A DNA stretch of 64,000 bases from Streptomyces iconiensis. GTDB lineage: Bacteria; Actinomycetota; Actinomycetes; Streptomycetales; Streptomycetaceae. Where the stretch lies: assembly GCF_028657195.3 (NCBI RefSeq), contig NZ_JANCPR020000035.1, forward strand, positions 38,908 through 102,907. The letters run 5' to 3'. Positions within the stretch are counted from its first letter, which is position 1. Every line of letters starts with the position of its first letter. This document shows, piece after piece, positions 1 to 11,100 of this stretch. The translations under genes were made by a program, and so were the position numbers. The notes under the pieces were generated by a model. The model was not told the origin of the DNA, made no database searches, and worked only from the letters and a program-made list of their open reading frames with translations.

Positions 1-3000
1 AGCGCGGCCTGCCGCTGGTGATCGGCCTGCTCGCGGTCTGGCGGGCAGGCGCTGCCTACCTGCCCCTCGACCCCGAACACCCGCCCGCACGCTGGTCCAC
101 CATGCTGACGGCGGCCACCGCACTGCTGGTGCTCACCGACTCCGACCACGAGGCCGGTATCGCGGCGCTGCCGTCCGCCGTACCCCTCGTACTGGACGCG
201 GCAGGCGACCTCCGGGCTGCCCCCGCGCCCCCGGCCGACCCCGCGCCCGCGACGGCCCCCGTACAAGCGACGGACTCCGCGCAAGCGACGGCCGCCGTGC
301 ACGCGACGGACTACGCGCCCGCGAAGGATTCCGCGCACACGCCCGACGACGCGCCGCGCGGACAGCACCGGGACGGCGTCGCCTACGTGGTGTTCACCTC
401 GGGTTCCACGGGGGCGCCCAAGGGCGTGGTCGTCAGCAACGCCGGTATCGCCAACCGCGTGTGGTGGACCGTACGCACGCATGGCATCGGCCACGGGGAC
501 AGGGTGCTCCAGAAGACCAGGACCGGCTTCGACGCCGCGTGCTGGGAGATCTTCGCCCCGCTCGCCGTCGGCGGTACCGTCGTGATGGCCCCGCCGGGCG
601 CCGAACGTGACCCGGCGGCGCTGCTGCGGGCCGCCGCCGAGACGGACGCCACGGTGCTCCAGGTCGTACCCTCCGTGCTGCGGCTGCTCGTCGAGGAGCC
701 GGGCTGGGAGCGGTGCTCCTCCCTGCGGCTGCTCTTCTCCGCCGGCGAACCGCTCGACGCGGCGCTGTGCCGGCGGGTGCGCGAGCTGGCCGACATCGAG
801 GTGTGGAACACCTACGGACCCACCGAGTGCTCCATCGACGTCACCGCGCACCCCTACGACGCCCGGCAGCACGCCGGTACCGTGCCCATCGGCGTGCCGA
901 TCGACCACACGCGGATCACCCTCGTCGGCCCCCAGGGCCACCTCGTCCCCGACTCCGTGCCCGGCGAACTGCTGGTCGGCGGCCCTGGGGTGGCCAGGGG
1001 GTACGCGGGCAGGCCGGACCTGACGGCCGAGCGCTTCGTGCCCGACCCGTACGGCCCGCCGGGCGCCCGCGCCTACCGCACCGGCGACCTGGTGACCCGG
1101 GGCCGCGACGGCGTACTGCGCTTCGCGGGCAGGGCCGACGACCAGGTCAAGGTCAACGGCGTGCGGATCGAGCCGGCCGAGGTCGCGGCCTCGCTGCTGC
1201 ACCACCCCGAGGTCACGGCGGCACACGTACTGGCGGCGCCGGGGCACACGGGCGAACGGCGGCTGGTCGCCTACGCCGTGCCCGCGCCCGGGTGCACGCC
1301 CGAGCCGGGTGCGCTGCGTTCGTGGCTCGCCACCCGGCTGCCCGCCACGATGCTGCCAGCCGTCGTCGTACCGCTGGCCGCGCTGCCCCTCACCGAGAAC
1401 GGCAAGGTCGACAGGACGGCGCTGCCCCCGGCCGAGGCGGCGGCCCCCGCGGCTGCCGCGCGTCCGGCCCCGCGCACCCCGGACGAACGGCTGGTCGCCG
1501 AGGTCTGGTCCGAGCTGCTCGGTGTCGAACAGCCGGGCGCCGAGGACGACTTCTTCGCACTCGGCGGCCACTCGCTGCTGCTCGCGCGGCTCGCCGCACG
1601 GCTCGGCGAACGCGCCGGAGTCCCGGTCGCCGTCCACAGCCTCTTCGGCTCGCTGCGGCTGTGCGACCAGGCCGCGCTGCTCGCGCCCGGCGGCCCGCGC
1701 ACCGACGCGCCGCCGCCGGTCCCGGCCGTGCCCAGGCCGGCACCCGGCGAGCCCGGCCTGCCGCTCTCCTCGGGGCAGCGCAGGCTGTGGTTCCTCGACC
1801 AGCTCACCCCGCACAGCCCCGAGTACGTGCTGCCCGTGCCCGTACCGCTCACCGGGAGCGCCGAACTGGCCGCGCTGCGGGGCGCTTTGGCCGACCTGGC
1901 GGCCCGGCACGAGATCCTGCGCACCCGCTACGTACGGCATGAGGGCGAGCCCCGCCAGCTGATCGACCCGCCTCCGCGTGAGGGGGAGTGCGAGGTGGTC
2001 GACGGCCCGCTGGAGACCGTGGTCGCCGTGCTCGGAGAGCGGATACGGGACGGCTTCGCGCTCGCCGAAGGCCCCTCGTGGCGTGCCGTGCTGCTGCGCG
2101 GCACGCAGGAGCCGGGCGCGGGGGACGTACTCGTGCTGCTGCTGCACCACATCGCGGCCGACGGCCTCTCGGTGCCTGTCCTCGGCCGTGACCTGCTGGA
2201 GCTGTACCGTGCCCGCACCGAGGGCGGACCGGCGCGGCTGCCCCAACTGGCGGCCCAGTACGCGGACTTCGCCGCATGGCAGCACTCCTGGCTGTCCGGC
2301 GAACGCGTCGAGAGCGAACTGGCCTTCTGGCGTGACCGGCTGGCCGGAGCGCCCTACCTGGCGCTGCCGACCGACCACCCGCGCCCGCCGGTACGGGACG
2401 CGGCGGGGGCCGTCGTCGGCTTCCGTGTACCCGCCGAGGTGGCGGCGCCCGTCGTCGCAGCGGGACGACGGCGCGGAGCCAGCGAGTTCATGTCGCTGCT
2501 GGCGCCCTTCACCGTGCTGCTCGGCAGGTACTGCCGCCTGCACGACGTCACCGTAGGAGTCCCCGTCGCCGGCCGGGCCAGACCCGAACTGGACGACCTC
2601 GTCGGCTTCTTCGTCAACACGCTGGTGCTGCGCACCGACCTGTCCGGCGGCCCCACCACCGGGGAACTCCTGGACCGGGTGCGTACGAGCGCGCTGGACG
2701 CCTTCGCCCACCAGTACCTGCCCTTCGAGCGCCTCGTGGAGGAGTTGAGCCCCGAACGCGACCTCTCGCGCACGCCCCTGGTCTCCGTGCTGTTCGACGT
2801 GACCGACTCCGCCGGGTCCGCGGGGGACCCGGGCGCAGCCGCGCTCGACGAACGGTTCGCGGAGCTGTGGCAGGCGGCGAAGTTCGACCAGACTTGGACG
2901 CTGCGCGCCGAGCCCGACGGCTCGTACACGGGCACCGTCGAGTACGCGACCGCGCTGTTCGACGCCGAGACGGTGCGGGAGATGACGGGCCACTTCGTGC

Positions 3001-5165
3001 AGGTGCTGCGCGGAGCCGCCGACCCGGAGCTGCCCGTCGCCGCGCTCGACCTGATGCCCGGGACACGGCGCGAGGCGACCAGGGCCGACGGGCCGCGGCA
3101 GGCCCCGGCGCCCCTGCTGCCCGACCGGATCGCCGCACACGCGGCCACGGCGCCCGGAGCCCTGGCGGTGACCGGCACCGCGCCCGGGGACCAGGACCTC
3201 GGCTACCGCGAACTGCTGGACCGTTCGCACCAGTTGGCCCATCACCTCCGCGCGCGCGGCATCGGCGAGGGCGACGTGCTCGGCGTCGCGCTGCCCCGTG
3301 GCACCGAACTGCTGGTGAGCCTGCTCGCCGCATGGCACGCGGGTGCCGCCTTCCTGCCGCTCGACCTCACCCACCCGGCAGCGCGCCTGGCCGCACAGTG
3401 CGCCGACGCGCGCGCCGTCGCCGTGCTCACCGACGGCACACTCCCGGAGGCCGTCCCGCACGCGGCGCGCGTCGGGACAGGCCGGCCCGACCTGACCACG
3501 GTCGACCTGGTCGCTGAGGCGGCAGCCGTCGCCTCCAGGCCCACCACCCCGCCACCCGTGCGCCGCACGGCAGCCGACGCCGCCTACGTGATGTTCACGT
3601 CCGGCTCCACCGGACGCCCCAAGGGCGTGGTGGTCGAACATGGCGCCCTCGCCAACCGGGTCGCCTGGTCGGTGGCGGGACAGGGCCTCGGCCCCACCGA
3701 CCGTCTCCTGCACAAGACGAGGCCGGGGTTCGACGCCTCCCTGCTCGAACTGTTCGCGCCGCTCGCCTGCGGCGGCACCGTCGTCATGGCGCCACAGGGC
3801 GCCGAGCAGGACCCCGGGGCCCTGCTGCGCGCCGTGGCCGACGGAGCGGCGACCGTACTGCAACTCGTCCCTTCCGTCCTGCGGATGCTGCTCGACGTTC
3901 CGGTGTGGCCCGCGCTGCCCGCACTGCGGCAGGTGTGGCTGGCGGGCGAGCCGCTGACCGCCGAACTGGTCGCCGCGCTGCGGGAACGCATCGGAGCCCA
4001 GGCGCGGGAACGCACCGATGACCGGGCGCGGGAACGCCCCGACGACCAGGCGCGGGAACGCACCGACGTGCAGGTGTGGAACACCTACGGGCCCACCGAG
4101 TGCGCCGTCGACGTCACAGCGCACCCCGTCGGCACGGCCCCGCGCACCGGCCCGCTGCCGATCGGCACGGCGCTGCCCGGCGTCCGGCTGCGTGTGCTGG
4201 ACCAGGCGGGCTGCCCGGCACCGGCCGGAGTGCCCGGCGAACTGTTCGTGGGCGGCGGAGCGCCCGCACGCGGATACGCGGACAGGCCCGATCTGACGGC
4301 CGAGCGGTTCGTTCCCGACCCCTATGGCCCGCCCGGCACCCGGCTCTACCGCACGGGCGACCTCGTACGCCTCGGCACCGGAGGGACGCTGGAGTTCGCG
4401 GGGCGTGTGGACGGCCAGGTGAAGATCAACGGCGTACGGATCGAGCCGGGCGAGGTCGGCGCAGCGCTGGCGGCACACGCCTCGGTCCGCGAAGCGGTGG
4501 TCGTCGCACGTGAGGTGGGCTCGGGTGGCCGCAGTCTGGTCGCCTACTACCTGCCGGAGGGCGCCGCACCCGAACCCGCCGAGCTGACCCGCCACTGCCG
4601 GGGGCTCCTGCCCCAGACACTGGTGCCCGGCGCCTTCGTACCGCTCGGCTCCTTCCCGCTGACCGGCAGCGGAAAGCTGGACCGCGCCGCGCTGCCCGAC
4701 CCGGCGGCGGAGCCCGGGGCGGGCGAGGACGGGCCGAGCGGCCCGCTGGAGGAACTGGTCGCGAAGCTCTGCCGCGAGCTGCTGGACCTGCCCGAGATCG
4801 GCGCGCACACCAGCTTCTTCGCGCTGGGCGGCAATTCGCTGCTGGCCATCCGGCTGATCAGCGCGCTGCAACGGGAGTTCGACGTGGAGCTTCCCGTGCG
4901 CGTCGTCTTCGAGGGTCCGACCGTGGGCGAGCTGGCCACCGCCGTGGAGTCCGCCATCCGTGCCGAGGTCGAGGCACTGTCCGACGACGAACTGGCCGCC
5001 GAGGCAACGCTGCTGGCGGCCGAGCCCGCCGGCGAGGAGCCCGGCACGGGCACGGCCCCGTATCCGACGAGCACCGCGTATCCGAACAGCACCGCGTATC
5101 CGAACAGCACCGCGTATCCGAACAGCACCGCGTATCCGCACAACAGCGAGGAGCGAGCGACGTGA
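1..5165 (+). CDS. Non-ribosomal peptide synthetase, A-PCP-C-A-PCP, 5' end outside window
   Basis: The protein is open at its N-terminus: the frame runs through base 1 and enters at core motif A2 (RAGAAYLPLD), so the GTG at 18 is not a real start. Domains in order are: adenylation A1 (A3 TSGSTGAPKG near 396, A5 NTYGPTE near 807, A10 NGKVD near 1399), carrier (FFALGGHSL near 1550), condensation (SGQRRLWFLDQL near 1774, HHIAADG near 2147), A2 (TSGSTGRPKG near 3598, NTYGPTE near 4078, GSGKLD near 4669) and carrier (FFALGGNSL near 4815). Pocket residues read by eye are DAWQFATID(K) for A1, close to glutamine codes of the DAWQFGLIDK type, and DALQWATVD(K) for A2, which I cannot assign. The C-terminus ends in a YPNSTA hexapeptide repeat. 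The stop overlaps the next NRPS start by 4 bp, so the two are co-translated. Confidence 0.96.
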   Translation, partial: RGLPLVIGLLAVWRAGAAYLPLDPEHPPARWSTMLTAATALLVLTDSDHEAGIAALPSAVPLVLDAAGDLRAAPAPPADPAPATAPVQATDSAQATAAVHATDYAPAKDSAHTPDDAPRGQHRDGVAYVVFTSGSTGAPKGVVVSNAGIANRVWWTVRTHGIGHGDRVLQKTRTGFDAACWEIFAPLAVGGTVVMAPPGAERDPAALLRAAAETDATVLQVVPSVLRLLVEEPGWERCSSLRLLFSAGEPLDAALCRRVRELADIEVWNTYGPTECSIDVTAHPYDARQHAGTVPIGVPIDHTRITLVGPQGHLVPDSVPGELLVGGPGVARGYAGRPDLTAERFVPDPYGPPGARAYRTGDLVTRGRDGVLRFAGRADDQVKVNGVRIEPAEVAASLLHHPEVTAAHVLAAPGHTGERRLVAYAVPAPGCTPEPGALRSWLATRLPATMLPAVVVPLAALPLTENGKVDRTALPPAEAAAPAAAARPAPRTPDERLVAEVWSELLGVEQPGAEDDFFALGGHSLLLARLAARLGERAGVPVAVHSLFGSLRLCDQAALLAPGGPRTDAPPPVPAVPRPAPGEPGLPLSSGQRRLWFLDQLTPHSPEYVLPVPVPLTGSAELAALRGALADLAARHEILRTRYVRHEGEPRQLIDPPPREGECEVVDGPLETVVAVLGERIRDGFALAEGPSWRAVLLRGTQEPGAGDVLVLLLHHIAADGLSVPVLGRDLLELYRARTEGGPARLPQLAAQYADFAAWQHSWLSGERVESELAFWRDRLAGAPYLALPTDHPRPPVRDAAGAVVGFRVPAEVAAPVVAAGRRRGASEFMSLLAPFTVLLGRYCRLHDVTVGVPVAGRARPELDDLVGFFVNTLVLRTDLSGGPTTGELLDRVRTSALDAFAHQYLPFERLVEELSPERDLSRTPLVSVLFDVTDSAGSAGDPGAAALDERFAELWQAAKFDQTWTLRAEPDGSYTGTVEYATALFDAETVREMTGHFVQVLRGAADPELPVAALDLMPGTRREATRADGPRQAPAPLLPDRIAAHAATAPGALAVTGTAPGDQDLGYRELLDRSHQLAHHLRARGIGEGDVLGVALPRGTELLVSLLAAWHAGAAFLPLDLTHPAARLAAQCADARAVAVLTDGTLPEAVPHAARVGTGRPDLTTVDLVAEAAAVASRPTTPPPVRRTAADAAYVMFTSGSTGRPKGVVVEHGALANRVAWSVAGQGLGPTDRLLHKTRPGFDASLLELFAPLACGGTVVMAPQGAEQDPGALLRAVADGAATVLQLVPSVLRMLLDVPVWPALPALRQVWLAGEPLTAELVAALRERIGAQARERTDDRARERPDDQARERTDVQVWNTYGPTECAVDVTAHPVGTAPRTGPLPIGTALPGVRLRVLDQAGCPAPAGVPGELFVGGGAPARGYADRPDLTAERFVPDPYGPPGTRLYRTGDLVRLGTGGTLEFAGRVDGQVKINGVRIEPGEVGAALAAHASVREAVVVAREVGSGGRSLVAYYLPEGAAPEPAELTRHCRGLLPQTLVPGAFVPLGSFPLTGSGKLDRAALPDPAAEPGAGEDGPSGPLEELVAKLCRELLDLPEIGAHTSFFALGGNSLLAIRLISALQREFDVELPVRVVFEGPTVGELATAVESAIRAEVEALSDDELAAEATLLAAEPAGEEPGTGTAPYPTSTAYPNSTAYPNSTAYPNSTAYPHNSEERAT
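4001..4072 (+). repeat. Three 24-bp units inside an adenylation domain
   Basis: Units of the form GGCGCGGGAACGCACCGAYG plus four bases repeat three times in frame, encoding ARERTDD-like octapeptides. They are inserted immediately before core motif A5 of the second adenylation domain. A similar but more degenerate Ala/Thr/Asp-rich insertion lies in the first adenylation domain, at about 240-350, between motifs A2 and A3. Confidence 0.85.
5061..5144 (+). repeat. 18-bp tandem repeat encoding YPNSTA hexapeptides
   Basis: The unit TATCCGAACAGCACCGCG occurs in four copies (the first carries CGACG in place of CGAACA), followed by a decayed copy ending at the stop region. It encodes YPTSTA, then YPNSTA three times, then YPHNS at the extreme C-terminus of the first NRPS protein. 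That is where inter-protein docking sequences normally sit. Confidence 0.9.
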
Positions 5166-8100
5166 CGGGGAATCAGGGAGCGCGGGAAGCGGCCGAACTC
5201 AGGGCCGAGGTCCTCGCCAAGCGACTGGCCGGGCGCCGGAGCGGCAGCAACCGCCGCCGCGGCGCGATCCCGCCCGCCGACCGGCAGGGCCCGCTGCCGC
5301 TGTCCTTCGGCCAGCAGCGGCTGTGGTTCCTCGACCGGCTCACGCCGGGCAGCCCCGAGTACCTGGTGCCGTGGGCGGCCCGGCTGCGCGGCGGCCTGCG
5401 CGCCGCCGAACTGCGCGCCGCCTGGGGCGATGTCGTCGCGGCCCACGAGATCCTGCGCACCCGCTACGCCCTGTCGGGCAAGGAGCCCGTACAGGTCGTC
5501 GGCGCCGCCACCGAGACCGACTTCGCCGTCGTCGACCTTGGTGACAGGCCCGAGGGCGAGCGCGAGAAGCTCGCCCTGGAGTACGCCGACGAGCAGGCCC
5601 GCACACCCTTCCGACTCGACGCCGACCTGCCGGCCCGGCTGCGGCTCGTACGCCTCTCCGACGGCGATCACCTGCTGGTGCTCGTGCTGCACCACATCGC
5701 CTGCGACGGCTGGTCGCTCAACCTGATCGCTGAGCAGCTCTTCGCCGCCTACCAGCGGCGCTGCGACCCCGAGAGCGCCGAGGGCACGGCTGTGCCGGCC
5801 GCCGGGGTGCAGTACGCGGACTACGCCGCCTGGCAGCGGGCCCGGCTCTCAGGCACCGAGCTGGAGCGGCAGCTCGGCCACTGGCGCGCCGAACTGGCCG
5901 GACTCGGCACCGCCGACCTGCCGGCCGACCGGCAGCGCCCGCAGATCAGGGACGCCAACGGCGCCACCCTCTGGTTCACGCTCCCCGCCGAACTGGGTGA
6001 GCGCGTCAGGCTCCTGGCCAGGGAGCGGGAGACCACGGTTTTCACCGTGCTGCTCACCGCCTTCCAGGTGCTCCTCTCCCGGTACACGGGCCAACGGGAC
6101 ATCGCGGTGGGCACCCCCGTCGCGGGGCGCGAGCGGCCCGAACTGGCCGGGCTCGTTGGCTTCCTCATCAACACGGTGGTACTGCGCGGCCGTTGGGAGG
6201 GCGACCCCTCCTTCCTCGACCTGCTCGCCTCGGCACGCGGCACCGTCGAGCGGGCACTCGCGCACCAGGACGTGCCGTTCGAGCAGCTCGTCGAGGAGCT
6301 GGCGCCCGAGCGCGACCTGGCCCGCACCCCGCTGTTCACGGTCATGTTCGGCCTCCAGGACGGTGTCGGGGGCGGCGGTACTCAGCTGCCGGGGCTGACC
6401 GTCGACCGGGTCGAGGTGGACTGGACCGTCGCGAAGTTCGACGTGAACCTCCAGCTCGCCCAGCTTTCCGACGGCAGCGTGACCGGCTTCCTCGAATACG
6501 CCACCGCGCTGTTCGACGAAACCACCATGGACCGCTTCGCGCAGCGGTACCGCAGGCTGCTGGAACACCTCGTGACGGCGCCCGAACGCCCCGTATCGCA
6601 CGCCGACCCGCTGTCCCCGGGCGAGCGCCGGCAGCTGCTCGGCGACTGGGCGGGCGGCGCCTCGCCCGACGCCGTGCTCGACGAGGACCCCGCGCTCGGC
6701 TCCGCCGTCGGCATGCACCAGGCGTTCGAGGCGCACGCGGCTGCTGCCCCGGACGCCGTCGCCGTCACGGCCGAGGACGCCACGCTGACCTACGGCGAGT
6801 TGAACGTCCGGGCCAACCGGCTCGCCCACGTGCTGCGCGCACGCGGCGTCGGACCCGACAGCCTGGTGGGCGTCTGCCTGGAGCGCGGCGCCGACCTCGT
6901 GGTGAGCCTGCTCGCCGTGGTCAAGGCGGGCGGCGCCTACGTACCGCTCGACCCCGCCTACCCCGCGGCGCGGCTGGGGCACATCCTGCAGGAGACAGGG
7001 CTGCGCCTGGTCGTCACCCGGGACGCGCACACCGGCCTGTTCGCCGAGCTGCACGACGACATCCACGCCGACCTGCACGCCGACATCCACGGCGACCGGC
7101 ACGGCGCCGGACTGGTCTGCCTGGAGTCGGACGCCGCGCTGGTCACGGCGCCCACGACGAACCCAGTGCCGGTCTCAGGGCGGGACCACCTCATGTACGT
7201 CATCCACACCTCCGGTTCCACCGGCAGGCCCAAGGGCGTCTGCATGACCCACCGCAACGTGCTGCGGCTGTTCGCTTCGGCCCGCGAGCACTACGACTTC
7301 GGCCCCGAGGACGTCTGGCCGCTGTTCCACTCCTACGCGTTCGACGTCTCGGTCTGGGAGCTGTGGGGAGCGCTCGGACACGGCGGAACGCTCGTCGTGC
7401 CGTCCTTCGAAGTGACCCGCTCGCCCGAGGAGTTCCTCGACCTGCTCGTGCGGGAGCGTGTCACGGTGCTCAACCAGACCCCGTCCGCCTTCCGCACGCT
7501 GCTGGCAGCGCTCGCCGCTACGGGGCAGGACGACCCGCGCCCCGCCGCCCTGCGGCTGCGCAAGGTGATCTTCGCGGGGGAGCGGCTCGAACCCGCCGAA
7601 CTCCTGCCCTGGCACGCCGTCTTCGGCGAAACAGGCCCCGACCTGATCAACATGTACGGCATCACCGAGACCACCGTGCACACCACCCACCACCACATAC
7701 GGCCGGCCGAACTGGCGCCCGGCGCCCCCAGCCTCGTCGGGCGTGGCCTGTCGGACCTGCGGGTCTATGTGCTCGACCGGGACTGCGCCCCGGCGCCGAC
7801 CGGCGTCGTCGGCGAACTCCACGTCGGCGGCCCCGGGCTGGCGCGCGGCTACCTCGGCAGGCCCGATCTCACGGCGGAACGCTTCGTTCCCGACCCCAAC
7901 GGTCCGCCGGGCGCCCGGATGTACCGCAGCGGCGACCTGGCGCGCTGGCGCGAGGACGGCGTGCTCGAATCCGCAGGCAGGGCCGACAAGCAGGTCAAGA
8001 TCCGCGGATTCCGGATCGAGCCCGGCGAGATCGAGGCGTCCCTCGCCGAACATCCCGCCGTACGCACGGCCGTTGTCCTGCCCAGAACGGGGCACGACGG

Positions 8101-11100
8101 AACGGCGCACCTCGTGGCCTACCTGGTGCCCGCGCGGGAAGCGCCCGCGCAGACCGTGCCCGCCCAGACGGCGCCCGCGCAGGAGGCGTCCACCCAGGCA
8201 GCGTCCGCCCAGAAGCCCCCCGGGCTCGACCGTGCGGAGATCAGGACATGGCTGGCGGCACGGCTGCCGAGCCACCTCGTCCCCGCCTCCTACATGGAGA
8301 TCCCCGAGGTCCCGCTGACGGCGAACGGCAAGCTCGACCAGGCGGCGCTGCCAGAGCCTGACTCCACCGCCGTGGCAGCGCACAGCCGCTATGAGGCCGC
8401 GCGCACGGCGGGGGAGCAGCGGGTGGCCGCGGTATGGCGTGACGTTCTGCGCAGCGAACGCGTCGGCGTGCACGACAACTTCTTCGAGCTGGGCGGCGAC
8501 TCGCTGCGCGCCGTCGCCGTGGTGGGCGCCCTGCGTGCCGAGGGCCTCGACGTCTCCGTACGCGACCTGTTCGAGCACCGTACGGTCGCAGGGCTGGCCG
8601 AGCTGCTGTCGGGACGTACGGGTACGGCCGAACCGCTGCCGCGCGTCGAGCCGTTCTCGCTGGTCTCCCCGGCGGACTCGGCCCGGCTCCCGGCGGGGCT
8701 TGAGGACGCCTACCCGATGTCGCAGGTCCAGGTGGGCATGGTCATCGAGATGCTCGCCGGTGAGCTGCGCAACTACCACAACATCACCTCGTTCAGCATC
8801 CGTGACGGGGAGCCGTTCGAAGCGGAAGCCATGCGTGCCGCAGCGGCCGAACTCATCCGCAGGCACGAGATCCTGCGCACCTCGCTGCACCCCACCGAGT
8901 TCTCCGAGCCGCTGCAGCTGGTGCACCCCTCGGCCACCCTGCCGCTGACCGTCACCGACCTGTGCCGGCTGCCGTCCGAGGAGCGGGAACGGCGGGTGCG
9001 CGCCTACATCGCCGAGGAGCGCGAGAAAGTCTTCGACCTGTCGCTGGCACCCCTGCTGCGGCTGGGTGTGCATCTGCACGAGGACGGATGGCGGCTGTCG
9101 ATCACCGAGTGCCACGCCATCCTGGAGGGCTGGAGCTACCACTCGCTGCTGATGGAGCTGCTGCACCTCTACCGTGCCCTGCGCGACGGCGCCCCGCTCC
9201 CCGAGCCCGGCACCGTCTCCACCCGCTACGCCGACTTCGTCGCCCTCGAACAGCGCACGGCGCGCTCGCCCGAGCACCAGGACTACTGGCAGGGCGTGCT
9301 CGACGAGCACGCGCGGCTGCGCGTCCCGGAGACCTGGGCCGCGCCCGCCGAGCCGGCGCCCGAAGGGGAGGAGCAGCGTGCGCCCGTCCCGTACCAGGTG
9401 TGGGTACCGGTCGCCGACCTCTACGACCCGCTGCGCGCCCTCGCCGCGCATGCCGGGGTGTCCCTCAAGAGCGTGCTGCACGCGGCGCATCTGAAGGTGA
9501 TGAGCACGCTCACCGAGGAACGGTTCTTCTACTCCGGCCTCGTCTGCGACACCCGCCCCGAAGTGCCGGGCGCCGACCGGTTGTTCGGCATGTTCCTGAA
9601 CACCGTGCCGTTCCCCTTCCAGCTCACGGCGGCGACCTGGCGCGAGCTGGTCTCGGACGTCTACGCCCGCGAGTCCGAGGTGTGGAGCCACCGCAGGTAC
9701 CCGCTGTCCGCGATGAAGCGCGCCCAGGGTCAGGGCGGCAGCCGCCTGATCGACGTGTTCTTCAACTACCTCGACTTCCACATGGTCGACACCGAACTGG
9801 TCGACTTCGGCGACAGCATCGACGAGAGTCCCAACGAGTTCCCGCTCGCGGTCACCTCGCTCGGCGGCCACATGATCCTGACCACGAGCACCGATGTCCT
9901 CGACCGCCCGCACGCCGAACGGCTGGCCGCCTCCTACCGGCGCGTCCTGGAGACGATGGCGGCCGACCCGGACGGAGACTGCCGCCTCGGCCACCTCGAA
10001 CCGGGCGAGGAGGCGCGGCTCCTGGCCGCGTACGACAACACGGCGCCCGCCACACCCGCCGGGTCCCTCGACGCTGCTCCGGGGGCTCCCGCCGTCTCCG
10101 CCGTGCGGCCCGCTCTGCCCGCGACGCTCGTACAGCGCGTCAGCGAGCACGCGCGCCGGGCACCCGAGCGGCCCGCCGTGACGGACGCCGGGGGCACGCT
10201 GCTCAGCTACCGCGAACTGGACGAGCGAGCCGCGCTGCTCGCCCACCGGCTGCGCGCCCGTGGCGTCGGCACCGACGTGCGGGTCGGCATCCTGCTGGCC
10301 CACAGCCCCCAACTGCTCGTCGCGCTCCTCGCCGTGCTCAAGGCGGGCGGCGCCTACGTCCCCATGGACCCCGAACACCCCTCCATGCGCTGGGACTTCG
10401 TCCTCGCCGACAGCGGCGCCTCGCTGATCCTCACCGACGAGGTCCGCGCGGCCGAACTGGGCCCCGGGCACGCCGGGCGCACCGTCCTCATGGACACCGC
10501 TGAGCCGGAGGCCGCCGAAGGGGCCACCGGCGGTCTGCCGCAGGCCGCGCGGGACTCGCTCGCCTACACGATCTACACCTCGGGCTCAACGGGCACTCCC
10601 AAGGGCGTGATGGTCACCCACCGGGGCCTGGCGAACTACGTCGACTGGGCCGTACGGCGCTACCGCGTGACGGAGGGCGGCACCGTGCCGCTGCTCGGTT
10701 CGGTCGCCTTCGACCTGTCGGTGACCAACCTGCTGGTCCCGCTCGCCGGCGGTGCGACGGTGCGGCTGCTGCCCACCGAACGGCCCGTCGACGCGCTGGC
10801 CGGGCTGCTGCGCGACGGGACAGCCTTCGACCTGATCAAGATCACCCCGGCTCACCTGGAAGTGCTCAAGGCGCACCTCGCGGGCGAGGGTCCGATCGAC
10901 ACCGTCGGCACGTTCGTGGTGGGCGGCGAGGAACTGCGCGCGGACAGCGTGCGCTCCTGGCGCCGTCTGACGCCGGACGCCACCGTCGTCAACGAGTACG
11001 GCCCCACCGAGACCGTGGTCGGCTGCGTCGTGGCCGACGCGGGAACGCCGGCGCCCGATGCCGTACGGGTACCGATCGGCAGGCCCATCGCCGGCACCCG

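Noticed and set aside
18..20. GTG at base 18 as the NRPS start
   Set aside because: The frame continues upstream and the sequence enters in the middle of an adenylation domain, so the true start is outside the window.
7175..10471. 1098-residue minus-strand open frame
   Set aside because: It lies antisense to the NRPS, with Gly/Arg/Gln/Val-rich composition and no motif; a high-GC shadow frame.
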